DNA of 64,000 bases from an uncultured Clostridium sp. (GTDB lineage: Bacteria; Bacillota; Clostridia; TANB77; CAG-508): the NCBI GenBank assembly GCA_947569365.1, contig CANOSM010000005.1, forward strand, positions 27,219-91,218, given 5' to 3'. Positions 9,025 through 20,293 of this stretch are shown here, one piece after another. Within the stretch, counting starts at the first letter, position 1, and every line of letters begins with the position of its first letter. A model generated the notes under the pieces. That model searched no databases and was not told the DNA's origin. It saw nothing but the letters and a program-made list of their open reading frames with translations. Made by a program: the position numbers and the translations under genes.

Positions 9025-9429
9025 TTATTCACCATGTTCTCTTGAATTACCAGAAGTCCTAGAATCTGTATGTTCAGGTTCTGCAATTTGCACATCAGAT
9101 AATTCCTCTGGAAATACTTCAAATTTATTATCCCTTTCTACAGGAATTTGAGTTGTAGATGTTTCTAAAGTTTTTATATTATTAATTGCAGTTTCAAAAG
9201 CTTTATCAATACCTTCAGCTTGAGTTCTTGAATATCCAGCTTCTTCAGCAGCAGATTCTTTATACTTAATAAGATCTGTTGAATTTTCTAGATACTCATC
9301 ACCTATAGTAGCAGAACTATTAGTACTTAAGATAGATAATAAAGCAGTATTTGATAGTTTGTTAAAAACATTTTTTATGAAATTAATTATTGGATTTGTA
9401 TTTATTTGTGGTTCCAATTTATAATTCAC
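9025..9429 (-). CDS. Hypothetical protein, 134 aa
   Basis: No family recognised. The N-terminal 30 residues are Asn/Leu/Ile rich; the middle contains an Ala/Glu-rich helix-like stretch (AAEEAGYSRTQAEGIDKAFETAINNIK), and the C-terminal 45 residues are acidic and Ser/Thr rich, probably disordered. The ribosome site aggag lies at 9429-9433 and overlaps the GTG at 9429, so the TTG at 9417 (11 bases downstream of it) may be the real start. Convergent with rimO and divergent from scpB. Confidence 0.5.
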   Translation of the reverse strand: MNYKLEPQINTNPIINFIKNVFNKLSNTALLSILSTNSSATIGDEYLENSTDLIKYKESAAEEAGYSRTQAEGIDKAFETAINNIKTLETSTTQIPVERDNKFEVFPEELSDVQIAEPEHTDSRTSGNSREHGE

Positions 9430-9527
9430 TCCTATTTATTATTAATTATATTTATACAATACTATCATAGTATAACACATAAGTTGTAGAAAATCAAGTG
9501 TTTTAGGAATTTTAAATAGGAAAGTCA

Positions 9528-9556
9528 TTGACGGCTAAAAAGAATACAGGTATAAT
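9528..9556 (+). promoter_or_regulatory. Sigma-A promoter for scpB
   Basis: TTGACG (9528-9533), 17-base spacer, TATAAT (9551-9556), 24 bases before the scpB start. Confidence 0.8.
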
Positions 9557-9580
9557 AAATACATTAAAAAGGAGTAAGCT

Positions 9581-10231
9581 ATGGAACTAGAAAAAACAGA
9601 GTCAATAATTGAAGCTATTTTGTTTGCAGCAGGTAGAGTAGTTAAAACATCAGAAATCGCTACTGCACTAGAATATACAATAGATGATATAGATAAAATA
9701 GTTCAGAATATGATAACTAAATATAATGAATCATCAAGAGGAATAGATATTATTAAGGTTGACGATGGGTATCAAATGACATCTAAAAAAGAATTTTACG
9801 ATTATTTATATCCAATATTTGATAGTAGAGCTAAACCAAGTTTATCAAATGCTGCATTAGAAGTGCTATCAATCATTGCATATAATCCTAAAATAACAAG
9901 AGCTGAAATTGATGCTATAAGAGGAGTTAATTCTGATGGAACTATATATAGATTATTAGAATATAATCTTATTGAAGATGCAGGAAAAATTGATGCACCA
10001 GGAAAACCAATTGGTTATAGAACAACGCAAGAATTCTTAAAAATGTTTGGAATATCTTCTTTAGATGATCTGCCAGAGCTTCCAAAATACAAATTAGATG
10101 AAAATGAACAAATAGTTATAGATGAATTTTCAGAAGATATAAATAATAATTCAGAAGCTCCCTCTGAGGTGCACTTAGAAAATAAACAAGGAACAGAAGA
10201 TAAGATTAATGAAGAAGATAAAAAAGAATAA
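9581..10231 (+). CDS. scpB: Segregation and condensation protein B
   Basis: Kleisin partner that binds ScpA in the SMC condensin complex. The tandem winged-helix architecture is recognisable: ESIIEAILFAAGRVVKTSEIA at the start and LSNAALEVLSIIAYNPKITRAEIDAIRGVNSDGTIYRLLEYNLI in the second unit, followed by GRpi-like APGKPIGYRTTQEFLKMFGI. The last 45 residues are an acidic tail. scpA is not adjacent, unlike in most Firmicutes. Start ATG 9581 has the RBS aaaggagt. Confidence 0.93.
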   Translation: MELEKTESIIEAILFAAGRVVKTSEIATALEYTIDDIDKIVQNMITKYNESSRGIDIIKVDDGYQMTSKKEFYDYLYPIFDSRAKPSLSNAALEVLSIIAYNPKITRAEIDAIRGVNSDGTIYRLLEYNLIEDAGKIDAPGKPIGYRTTQEFLKMFGISSLDDLPELPKYKLDENEQIVIDEFSEDINNNSEAPSEVHLENKQGTEDKINEEDKKE

Positions 10232-10246
10232 AGAGGGAGAATTTTT

Positions 10247-11689
10247 ATGGGAAAGAATAATGAAAGTTTTGTAAAACAAATAACTAATATAGAAGAGGAT
10301 TTTGCAAGATGGTATACAGATATAGTAATAAATGCGGATCTTGCCGATTATACAGATGTTAAAGGTTTTATAGCAATAAAACCTTATGGATATGCGATAT
10401 GGGAAGCTATTCAAAATTATGAAGATAAAAAATTTAAAGAACATGGAGTAAAAAATATTTCAATGCCAGTCTTGATTCCAGAAAGTTTACTAAATATGGA
10501 AAAGGATCACGTTGAAGGATTTGCACCAGAAGTTGCATGGGTTACTGTTGGAGGAGAGGAAGAGTTAGAAGAAAAGCTATGTGTAAGACCTACTTCTGAA
10601 ACAATTTTCTCTAAAATGTATTCAAAATGGTTAAGTTCATGGAGAGAATTACCATTTTTATATAATCAATGGTGTAGTGTTTTAAGATGGGAGAAAGAAA
10701 CAAGACCTTTTTTAAGATCGAGAGAGTTTTTATGGCAAGAGGGGCATACTATTCATGAGACTGAAAAAGAAGCTGTAGATTTTACATTAAATATGCTTGA
10801 TGTATATGCAGATACTATTGAGAATTTACTTGCAATTCCAGTACTGAAAGGAAGAAAAACAGAAAAAGAACAATTTGCTGGTGCGCAAGCTACATATACA
10901 GTGGAAACATTAATGCATGATGGTAGAGCACTTCAAACTGCTACATCACATTATTTTGGTCAAAATTTCTCTAAACCATTTAATATTAAATTTCAAAATA
11001 AAGATGGTAATGATGAATTTGCATATCAAACTTCTTGGGGAAGTACTACAAGATTAATTGGGGCTGTTATTATGGCACATGGTGATAATAGAGGATTAAA
11101 ACTTCCACCTAGAGTTGCACCAGTTCAAGCAATTATTGTTCCAATTGCAATGCATAAAGAAGGAGTTAAAGAAAAAGCAGAAGAATTGTATAATAATCTA
11201 AATAAAAAATTTAAAATGGAACTAGATGATAGACAGCAATATTCTCCAGGATATAAATTTAATGATTCTGAAATGAGAGGGATTCCTATTAGAATTGAAA
11301 TGGGACCAAGAGATATAGAAAATGGCACTATAGTACTTGTAAGAAGAGATACATCAGAAAAAGAAACAGTAGAAATTGATAAAGTAGAAAATAGATTGGA
11401 AGAATTATTAGAAGAAATACAAGAAAATATGTTTAATGAATGTTTAAAAAGAAGAGAAGAGAAAACTACAATTGCATATACATTAGAAGAAATATTAAAA
11501 AATCTTGAGGAAAATCAAGGATATGTAAAGACAATGTGGTGTGGTGATAGAGCTTGTGAAGACAAAGTTAAGGAAGTAACAGGAGCTCCATCTAGATGTA
11601 TACCTTTTGAGCAAGAACATTTATCAGATACATGTGCAATCTGTGGAAAAAAAGCAGAGAATATGATAGTATGGGGAAGACAATATTAG
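10247..11689 (+). CDS. proS: Prolyl-tRNA synthetase, archaeal/eukaryotic-type (ProS type 3)
   Basis: Class II synthetase charging tRNA-Pro. 480 aa, without the editing insertion of bacterial-type ProRS. Visible class II motifs include RPTSETIFSKMYSKW and RPFLRSREFLWQEGHT; the C-terminal zinc-like domain carries CGDRACEDK and CAICGKK and ends in the conserved aromatic WGRQY. The RBS aagagggagaa lies 15 bases after scpB; probably the same transcript. Confidence 0.95.
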   Translation: MGKNNESFVKQITNIEEDFARWYTDIVINADLADYTDVKGFIAIKPYGYAIWEAIQNYEDKKFKEHGVKNISMPVLIPESLLNMEKDHVEGFAPEVAWVTVGGEEELEEKLCVRPTSETIFSKMYSKWLSSWRELPFLYNQWCSVLRWEKETRPFLRSREFLWQEGHTIHETEKEAVDFTLNMLDVYADTIENLLAIPVLKGRKTEKEQFAGAQATYTVETLMHDGRALQTATSHYFGQNFSKPFNIKFQNKDGNDEFAYQTSWGSTTRLIGAVIMAHGDNRGLKLPPRVAPVQAIIVPIAMHKEGVKEKAEELYNNLNKKFKMELDDRQQYSPGYKFNDSEMRGIPIRIEMGPRDIENGTIVLVRRDTSEKETVEIDKVENRLEELLEEIQENMFNECLKRREEKTTIAYTLEEILKNLEENQGYVKTMWCGDRACEDKVKEVTGAPSRCIPFEQEHLSDTCAICGKKAENMIVWGRQY

Positions 11690-11724
11690 GAAATAATTAA
11701 AATTACAGAGGATAAATAGTTAAT

Positions 11725-12369
11725 ATGAATAATGAAAGAAAAAGCAATATAATATTATTAATCATTTTGATAATAGTAATTATACTAGGTATATTTGCTT
11801 ATATTAGATATCAGAAGGGAATAGAGAAAACAAGGTTACAAGATGAAAAAAATGATACAAGGCAAATGGAACTTACATGTTATACATATGGGGGGATAGA
11901 GAAAACTGCATATATGAATTATAAAGACACTATTAATAAAATGATTGAATTTTATAATAATTCTGATGGTAGTTCACTTGCTTCTATGAAAGATTTTGCT
12001 GCTGAAGCAGTATATGACCATAAAGAAATAAAGGAATTTGATGATAATTTATATACTTTAGTAACAGATGCACAGAATTATAAAGATGAGTATTATAATG
12101 ATAGTTTAGTTATAATGTGTTCTTCGATATTAAATGCTGAAAATAATTTTATCGAATCAGTAAATAAGTTAAAAGTCAAAATGAAATTAAAAGATTTATC
12201 AGATTTGAAGCAAGTAGAAGGTAGTAAGTATTTATATGAGGCAATAGCAAATATAAATATTAATGATAAAACAAATAAAATGAATGTAGATTCTAAAACA
12301 CGAATTATATTTATTTCTTATGACAATGGAAAAAGTTTTTATTTATTGAAAACAGAAAGTGTAGAATAA
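11725..12369 (+). CDS. Membrane-anchored hypothetical protein, 214 aa
   Basis: A single strongly hydrophobic segment at about residues 9-28 (ILLIILIIVIILGIFAYI) followed by a basic turn and an extracytoplasmic domain of about 180 residues. No catalytic motif is recognised. Positioned 35 bases after proS and ending at its own strong terminator, so it is probably the last gene of the scpB-proS unit. Function unknown. Confidence 0.6.
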   Translation: MNNERKSNIILLIILIIVIILGIFAYIRYQKGIEKTRLQDEKNDTRQMELTCYTYGGIEKTAYMNYKDTINKMIEFYNNSDGSSLASMKDFAAEAVYDHKEIKEFDDNLYTLVTDAQNYKDEYYNDSLVIMCSSILNAENNFIESVNKLKVKMKLKDLSDLKQVEGSKYLYEAIANININDKTNKMNVDSKTRIIFISYDNGKSFYLLKTESVE

Positions 12370-12395
12370 AGTTTATTAAATGTATTTTTTAAGAT

Positions 12396-12457
12396 AAAGA
12401 CAGATAACTATTACTTTAATTATACTTCTAAGTAATAGTTATGAACTGTCTTTTATT
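12396..12457 (+). terminator. Strong terminator after the membrane protein gene
   Basis: Long hairpin: aaagacag plus ataactattactt (12396-12416) pairs with aagtaatagttat plus ctgtcttt (12430-12453), followed by a T-rich run. Confidence 0.85.
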
Positions 12458-12816
12458 TTACATATAAATGTAAAATTAATGTAGGCAAAGAATAAAAATT
12501 TTGTCTATATTTTTTATTTTAATATTAAAATAAAAAAGACTACTATCAAACAATATAAGAAAATGGATAATGTTTATATTAAATAAAGTGTAAGAAAAGA
12601 TGAAATCCAACATTTAAAGAATATAAAGTTATAAATGAAGTAAAAAAATTATGTGAGGATAAAATTAGTAAATGATATAGTTATTAATAAAAGGGTGGGT
12701 ACATTCTTTTTTTGTATTTTTGTTCTAAAATAGATTTATATAAATATAATAAATATTAGAGTTTGTACTATTAAATAAAAATAAGATATTTTTATTAAAA
12801 AAGATTTATTAATGTA
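12458..12816. other. Non-coding gap before groES
   Basis: About 360 bases with no supportable gene. A short stretch around 12605-12675 can be read as a Lys/Glu-rich peptide but lacks a start and ribosome site and is interrupted, so at most it is a gene remnant. Confidence 0.5.
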
Positions 12817-12843
12817 TTGACAAAATTAATAAATGGGTATAAC
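12817..12843 (+). promoter_or_regulatory. groESL promoter
   Basis: TTGACA at 12817-12822. The -10 could be TATAAC (12838-12843, 15-base spacer) or TAACAT (12840-12845, 17-base spacer). It lies immediately upstream of the CIRCE-like operator. Confidence 0.65.
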
Positions 12844-12846
12844 ATT

Positions 12847-12873
12847 TTAGCAGAAAGCACAAAAGAGTGCTAA
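12847..12873 (+). promoter_or_regulatory. CIRCE-like HrcA operator, degenerate left half
   Basis: The right half GAGTGCTAA (12865-12873) matches the CIRCE consensus perfectly. After a 9-base spacer the left half is TTAGCAGAA (12847-12855) instead of TTAGCACTC, i.e. 6 of 9. The position between promoter and groES RBS is that expected for HrcA repression of heat-shock chaperonin genes. Confidence 0.75.
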
Positions 12874-13167
<294 letters not shown>

Positions 13168-13194
13168 AAAATAAAAATATTTAATAATTTTTAG

Positions 13195-14832
<1,638 letters not shown>

Positions 14833-14849
14833 TTTATAAAATTAAATAA

Positions 14850-14893
14850 TAAAAAGAAGATAGAAATAAATTTTAAATCTATCTTCTTTTTTG
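14850..14893 (+). terminator. groESL terminator
   Basis: Hairpin aaaagaagatag with ctatcttctttttt and a T run at the end of the stem. Confidence 0.8.
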
Positions 14894-14934
14894 ATTATAA
14901 CTTTTATCTTTTGATATTTAAAAAAGTTTAATTA

Positions 14935-15054
14935 CTAGCAACAACCATTGTTATTATTTCCACAACAACAGAATATGATTATTAAAAGTATTATGATCCA
15001 TAAGCAGTCTGAACCATTACCGAAACCACCGCAACAACCTCTATTTTCTGGCAT
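14935..15054 (-). CDS. Tiny Gly/Cys-rich membrane protein, 39 aa (YjcZ-like topology)
   Basis: A perfect ribosome site aaggaggt precedes the ATG at 15054. The peptide has a Gly/Cys-rich head (NRGCCGGFGNGSDC), a hydrophobic helix (LWIIILLIIIFCCC) and an Asn-rich tail ending NNNNGCC; seven to eight cysteines in 39 residues. Small sporulation proteins of the YjcZ type have a similar Gly-rich head plus one helix, but the cysteines are extra, so the function is inferred only weakly (spore coat or membrane protein). It sits alone between groEL and mutL on the opposite strand. Confidence 0.7.
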   Translation of the reverse strand: MPENRGCCGGFGNGSDCLWIIILLIIIFCCCGNNNNGCC

Positions 15055-15276
15055 TATCAAGTACCTCCTTTTAAATTTTAAGTAATTAAATATAAATCAT
15101 TTGTATGTTATATATTATTCAAAAACAAAAAAGTTGTTACAGAAGGACATGGAAAAATTAATAAAAAAATAAAAAGAGAAATGTATTATCTAATTATTTA
15201 CAAAAAAGTAGTACAAAAAAAAATCTTTTAATGGTATAATCAACTAGCAAATGTATTTGATATACGGAGGAAGTAA

Positions 15277-17958
15277 ATGGGAAATATAGTTTTATTAGAT
15301 GATTTAACAATAAACCAAATTGCAGCAGGAGAAGTTATTGAAAGACCAGCATCAGTTGTAAAAGAAATGGTAGAAAATTCAATAGATGCAGGAGCTAACA
15401 AAATAACAGTAGAAATAAAAAATGGAGGAATTTCTTTTATAAGAATTACTGATAATGGTAAAGGTATAAAAGAAGATGATTTAGAGCTTGCATTTGAAAG
15501 ACATGCAACAAGTAAAATAAGAAGTGCAGATGATATTTTAAAAATAACTTCAATGGGGTTTAGAGGTGAGGCATTAGCGAGTATTGCTGCCATTGCACGT
15601 GTTGAAATGATTTCAAGAACAATAGAAAGTTCAATTGGAAGTAAAATAGTAGTAGAAGGCGGAAATGTATTAGATAAAACAATAGCTGGTTGTGGAATTG
15701 GGACAAGCATAACTGTAACTAATTTATTTTATAATACACCAGTTAGATATAAATTTTTAAAAAAGGACTTTACAGAGTCAGGATATATAGAAGATGTAAT
15801 TACAAGGCTTGCACTTGTTAATAAAAATATATCATTCAAATTTATAAACAATGGAAAAACGATTATTCAAACTAATGGAGATGGAAATACTAAAAATGTA
15901 ATTTACAGCATCTTTGGAAAAGATATTGCAGAATCAATTATAGATGTTGACTATGAATTAGAAGGTATGAAAGTTACAGGTGTTGTAGGAAAACCAGAGA
16001 TAGCTAGATCTAATAGATCACAACAGTTATTTTTTGTAAATGGAAGATATATAAAGGATAAAACGTTATCTGCAGCTGCTGACCAAGCCTTTAAAGGACT
16101 TATTCCTATTAATAAATATGGTTTTTTAATTTTAAATTTAAATATTAATTCTAATCTTGTTGATGTAAATGTACATCCAGCAAAACTTGAAGTAAGATTT
16201 GAGGAGGATAATAAGGTATTTAAGGCTATATATCATGCAATAAAATCTGGACTTTCAAAAGAAGAGCTAGTAGAAAATATTGTAAAAGAAAAAGAAGAAG
16301 AGATAGAGAAAAATATAGAGAAAGAAAATATAGAAATAAAAAAAGATATTCCACCTGTAGAACCTATTTTAAGATTTGATGATAATATTAAAGATATAGA
16401 AGATACTAGATCAAAAAGAGGTAAACATAGAGAAAACTCTTTTGCAAAAGGATTGAAAAATCTATTTGGCAAAAAAGATGAGAGAGAATACATAGAAACA
16501 AGTGAAGACACAGAAAGAGTAGAAGAAAAAGAAGTAGAAAATGAAAATATAAATGGAGAAAAAAGTACAGAAGAAGATAGTGGAGATATAATAGAGCGTA
16601 TTAATAAATTTAGAGATGCTTTAGAAAAATTAGGAGTATCCGAAATATCTAGTACATCTACAGTTGATATTAATAAGATAATAGAAGAAAATAAAAACGA
16701 TATTAACATAGATCCTAATGAATTAACTGAAAAACAACAAGAAGAGATAAAAAAAATAGATGAAGAAACACAAGAAGAAGTAGTAGAAAAGATTGATGAT
16801 AAAGTAGAAGAAACACAAGAGGAGTATATAAAAGAAAACACAATAGGTGTGGAAAATGTGGATAATTCTATTGAAAATCAAGAAAAAACTGAACAAAATG
16901 TAGAAGAAAAAAAAGATGAAAAAATAGATAATATAGAAGAAATCACTAAATTAGAAACAGAAATACAAGAAAAAAATATAGAATTAGAAGAAAAAAAAGA
17001 AACAGACAATGATATAGAACAAGAAAAATCAGAAGAAATAGAACAAAAAGAAACCAAAACAGAGACAGAAGAAATAGAAGACTTTGGAGATATGTACAAA
17101 AGAATTTTTGGAGAATCTATATTAAAGTATGATGAGGAAAAATTAAAAAAAGAATTAACAGAAAGTGAAAGAAAAATTCTAGAAGATATAAAGAAAAAAG
17201 CATTATCAAATAATGATGAAGAAAATGAAGAAGATAAATTAATTGAAGAACAAATAGAAAAAGAAGAACCTGTAGAGTTTGTAAAAAATGATGAAGAAGA
17301 TAATAGTTTATTAGATGAAAAAGATATTATAATTAATAATGAAAACTCTGAGAAAATGCCAGAATTTAGAGATATCGAGTCAGATACTTATAAGTTTATT
17401 GGTATTGTATTTGATACATATATAGTAATACAATTTCAAGATGAGATGTATGTAATTGACCAACATGCAGCACATGAGAGAATAATGTATGAAAAAGTCA
17501 AGAAAAATTATTATAGTTCAGATGATAAAGACTCACAACTTATGCTTTTAGCAGATGTGATTTCATTAACTCATAAAGAAGCAGAACTTGTAAAGAACAA
17601 TTTAGAAATGTTTGAAAAGGCAGGATTTACTTTAGAAGAGTTTGGAGAAAATACTATAAAATTAACAGGTGTTCCTAACATATGTATGGAAATGGATACA
17701 AAACAATTATTTATGGAACTAATAGATGAAATAAATAATTTTTCAAGAACAGCACTTCAAGAAAGAGAAGATAGATTTATTGCTACAATAGCTTGTAAAG
17801 CTGCTGTAAAAGGGAAAATGAAACTAGATGAATCAGAAGTAAGAAAACTAATGGATCAACTTTTAGAATTACCAAATCCATTTACATGTCCTCATGGAAG
17901 GCCAACTGCAATAAAATATACTAAATATGATTTAGAGAGAAAATTTAGTAGAAAGTAA
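15277..17958 (+). CDS. mutL: DNA mismatch repair protein MutL with a very long acidic linker
   Basis: GHKL ATPase and latent endonuclease of mismatch repair. N-terminal ATPase (about residues 1-330): VIERPASVVKEMVENSIDAGA, DNGKGI, FRGEALASIAA, and VNGRYIKD. C-terminal domain (about 694-893): endonuclease motif DQHAAHERIMYE plus ACKAAVKG and CPHGRP, so the nicking site is intact. Between them lies about 360 residues of low-complexity Glu/Lys/Ile sequence, making the protein 893 aa instead of about 600-650. RBS acggagg before ATG 15277. mutS is not adjacent. miaA follows, as is usual. Confidence 0.95.
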   Translation: MGNIVLLDDLTINQIAAGEVIERPASVVKEMVENSIDAGANKITVEIKNGGISFIRITDNGKGIKEDDLELAFERHATSKIRSADDILKITSMGFRGEALASIAAIARVEMISRTIESSIGSKIVVEGGNVLDKTIAGCGIGTSITVTNLFYNTPVRYKFLKKDFTESGYIEDVITRLALVNKNISFKFINNGKTIIQTNGDGNTKNVIYSIFGKDIAESIIDVDYELEGMKVTGVVGKPEIARSNRSQQLFFVNGRYIKDKTLSAAADQAFKGLIPINKYGFLILNLNINSNLVDVNVHPAKLEVRFEEDNKVFKAIYHAIKSGLSKEELVENIVKEKEEEIEKNIEKENIEIKKDIPPVEPILRFDDNIKDIEDTRSKRGKHRENSFAKGLKNLFGKKDEREYIETSEDTERVEEKEVENENINGEKSTEEDSGDIIERINKFRDALEKLGVSEISSTSTVDINKIIEENKNDINIDPNELTEKQQEEIKKIDEETQEEVVEKIDDKVEETQEEYIKENTIGVENVDNSIENQEKTEQNVEEKKDEKIDNIEEITKLETEIQEKNIELEEKKETDNDIEQEKSEEIEQKETKTETEEIEDFGDMYKRIFGESILKYDEEKLKKELTESERKILEDIKKKALSNNDEENEEDKLIEEQIEKEEPVEFVKNDEEDNSLLDEKDIIINNENSEKMPEFRDIESDTYKFIGIVFDTYIVIQFQDEMYVIDQHAAHERIMYEKVKKNYYSSDDKDSQLMLLADVISLTHKEAELVKNNLEMFEKAGFTLEEFGENTIKLTGVPNICMEMDTKQLFMELIDEINNFSRTALQEREDRFIATIACKAAVKGKMKLDESEVRKLMDQLLELPNPFTCPHGRPTAIKYTKYDLERKFSRK

Positions 17959-17974
17959 TTTAAGGAGAATGTTT

Positions 17975-18892
17975 ATGGATAAACCCAAAGTTATAGTGAT
18001 AGCAGGACCAACAGCATCAGGAAAAACATCACTATCTATTAAGCTTGCAAAAGAAATAAATGGAGAGATTATATCAGCAGATTCAATGCAAATATATAAA
18101 TATATGGATATAGGAACTGCAAAACCTAGTATAGAAGAACAAAATGGAATAAAACATTATTTATTAGATTTTGTAAGTCCAGATGAAAGATATAGTGTAG
18201 CAGAGTTTAAAAAGGATGCTGAAAATGCAATAGAAGAAATATTAAGAAAAGGAAAAGTACCGATAGTTATAGGTGGTACAGGACTTTATATAGATTCTCT
18301 CGTATTTGGAATAGAATATCCAGAAATAGAGTTTGATGAAAAATATAGACAAGCACTTATGAATAAAGCAATGACAGATGAAGGTCTTAAAAGTTTATAT
18401 GAAGAAGCAAAAAAGATTGATGAAAAAGCTTTATTAAAAATAAGTGAAAATGATAGAAAAAGAATTACTAGAATATTAGAAATATATCATAATACTGGAA
18501 AAACAAAAACAGAAATGGAAATCGAATCTAGAAAAAATGAAGTTAAATATGACTATAGAGTTTTTGCAATTAATATGGATAGAGAAAAACTTTATGATAG
18601 AATAAATAGAAGAGTAGATATTATGATTGAGCAAGGACTGATAGAAGAAGTAAGAGAACTTATTAAAAAATATAATAAGTTTCCAACAGCTATGCAAGGA
18701 CTTGGATATAAAGAAGTTGTAGAATATTTAGATGGAAAATGTAGTAAGGAAGAAATGATAGATAAAATAAAACAAGAAACAAGAAGATATGCCAAAAGAC
18801 AATTGACATGGTTTAGAAAAAATAAAAATATTACATGGCTTGATGGATTAGATGATACACAAAATAATATAAAGATTATTTTGGAGGGCTAA
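17975..18892 (+). CDS. miaA: tRNA dimethylallyltransferase MiaA
   Basis: Adds the dimethylallyl group to A37 of tRNAs that read codons starting with U. P-loop GPTASGKTSLS near the N-terminus, DSMQIYKYMDIGTAKP, and the C-terminal AMQGLGYKEV and YAKRQLTWFR segments are visible. The ATG at 17969 is too close to the RBS aaggag (17962-17967); ATG 17975 is correctly spaced and gives MDKPKVIVIAGPT (305 aa). Directly downstream of mutL. Confidence 0.95.
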   Translation: MDKPKVIVIAGPTASGKTSLSIKLAKEINGEIISADSMQIYKYMDIGTAKPSIEEQNGIKHYLLDFVSPDERYSVAEFKKDAENAIEEILRKGKVPIVIGGTGLYIDSLVFGIEYPEIEFDEKYRQALMNKAMTDEGLKSLYEEAKKIDEKALLKISENDRKRITRILEIYHNTGKTKTEMEIESRKNEVKYDYRVFAINMDREKLYDRINRRVDIMIEQGLIEEVRELIKKYNKFPTAMQGLGYKEVVEYLDGKCSKEEMIDKIKQETRRYAKRQLTWFRKNKNITWLDGLDDTQNNIKIILEG

Positions 18893-18894
18893 TA

Positions 18895-20160
18895 TTGAAT
18901 AATAATGAAGATAAGAATGAAAAAGTAAAAAAAGTTCATAGAAAGAATGTAATTACTAAGATTGTAGTTTTATTAATTGCTATAGTAATTATGATAGTAA
19001 TGTTTAGGACTGCCATACAATTATTTAAGCAACCTACAGATGTGTTTGTTGTTGAAAAAGGAACATTACGATTAGAAGAAACAGCAGATGCATATATTAT
19101 AAGAAATGAAATAGTATTAAAAGGTGAAAATTATAAAAATGGAATGGAAAAAGTAAAAACAGAAGGAAAAAAGGTTGCAAAAAAAGATACAGTTTTTAGA
19201 TATTATGTAAATGGAGAAGATGAACTGAAAAAGAGAATAGAAGAAATTGATAATAAAATATTAGAAGTACAAGATACAGAACTCAGTGGGTATTCAAATG
19301 AAGTTGAAAATATTAAAAATCAAATAAAAGAATTATTAAATCAAATGTCAGATACTAATAATATAGAAGATCTACAAAAATACAAAAAAGAGATATCAGA
19401 ATGCAATTCAAAGATAGTAAAAATAATCGGAGAAAATACAAAAAAAGGATCATACTTAAGAGATTTAATAAATAAAAAAGAAAAGTATGAGAAAAAATTA
19501 GAAGAAAAGTCAGAAATTATAAAAGCAAAAGAAAGTGGAATTATTTCTTATAGAGTTGATGGGTATGAAGAAACACTTAAACCGAAAAGAATAAAAAAGC
19601 TAACTAAAGAATTTTTGGAAAAGTTAGATTTACGTACAGGAGATATTGTAGAAGCAAGTAATGAAGAAGGAAAGATAATTACTAGCTTTGATTGTTATTT
19701 AGCTACAGTTTTAAATAGTGATGCTGCTAGAAATGCTAAAATAGGAGATAGTGTAAATATAGATATTGGTTATGATTCGTTTGTAAAAGCAAAAGTATAT
19801 TCAATAAAAGATGAAAATAATGGAGAAAGATTAATTGTATTTAAAATAATTGATCTTTCAGAAAATATTTTAAACTATAGAAAAATATCAATTGATATTA
19901 TTTGGTGGAGTTATTCTGGACTTAAAGTTCCAAAATCTGCATTAATAAAAGAAGGAGATTACCACTATGTAATAAAAAGAAGAGCTGGATATAATTCAAA
20001 AATACTTGTAAAAGTACTACAATCAAATGATACATATTCATTAGTAGACAATTATTCTTCTTCAGAGCTTTCAGAAATGGGATATAGTGCAGATGAAATT
20101 AGAAATATTTATACAATAAAGATGTATGATAAAATTCAAACTGTAGGAAGTGGAGGATAA
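18895..20160 (+). CDS. HlyD-like membrane protein of the sepF locus
   Basis: TTG start with the RBS ttggagggct, two bases after miaA. One transmembrane helix (about residues 22-43), a long coiled coil (about 105-205), then a lipoyl/barrel-sandwich-like part (KAKESGIISYRVDGYEE and GDSVNIDIGYDSFVKAKVYSI) typical of periplasmic-adaptor (HlyD) proteins. In Clostridia such a protein commonly precedes sepF, hinting at a role near the division septum, but no ABC or RND partner is next to it and the function is not known. Confidence 0.75.
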   Translation: MNNNEDKNEKVKKVHRKNVITKIVVLLIAIVIMIVMFRTAIQLFKQPTDVFVVEKGTLRLEETADAYIIRNEIVLKGENYKNGMEKVKTEGKKVAKKDTVFRYYVNGEDELKKRIEEIDNKILEVQDTELSGYSNEVENIKNQIKELLNQMSDTNNIEDLQKYKKEISECNSKIVKIIGENTKKGSYLRDLINKKEKYEKKLEEKSEIIKAKESGIISYRVDGYEETLKPKRIKKLTKEFLEKLDLRTGDIVEASNEEGKIITSFDCYLATVLNSDAARNAKIGDSVNIDIGYDSFVKAKVYSIKDENNGERLIVFKIIDLSENILNYRKISIDIIWWSYSGLKVPKSALIKEGDYHYVIKRRAGYNSKILVKVLQSNDTYSLVDNYSSSELSEMGYSADEIRNIYTIKMYDKIQTVGSGG

Positions 20161-20293
20161 AAGTATTACACTTTTATTACAACAATGTATTATTTTATTT
20201 ACAATAAATATAAACATATTGACTTTAGATTAAAAAAGATAGATACTATATTCAATATTGTAATTATTATAAATTATTTTGGAGGGAAATTAA

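Noticed and set aside
12458..12816. A gene in the gap before groES
   Set aside because: No start with ribosome site and several stops in every frame.
15240..17099. Long open frames antisense to mutL
   Set aside because: They arise from the Glu/Lys-rich linker read backwards (Ser/Phe/Leu runs); no start signals.
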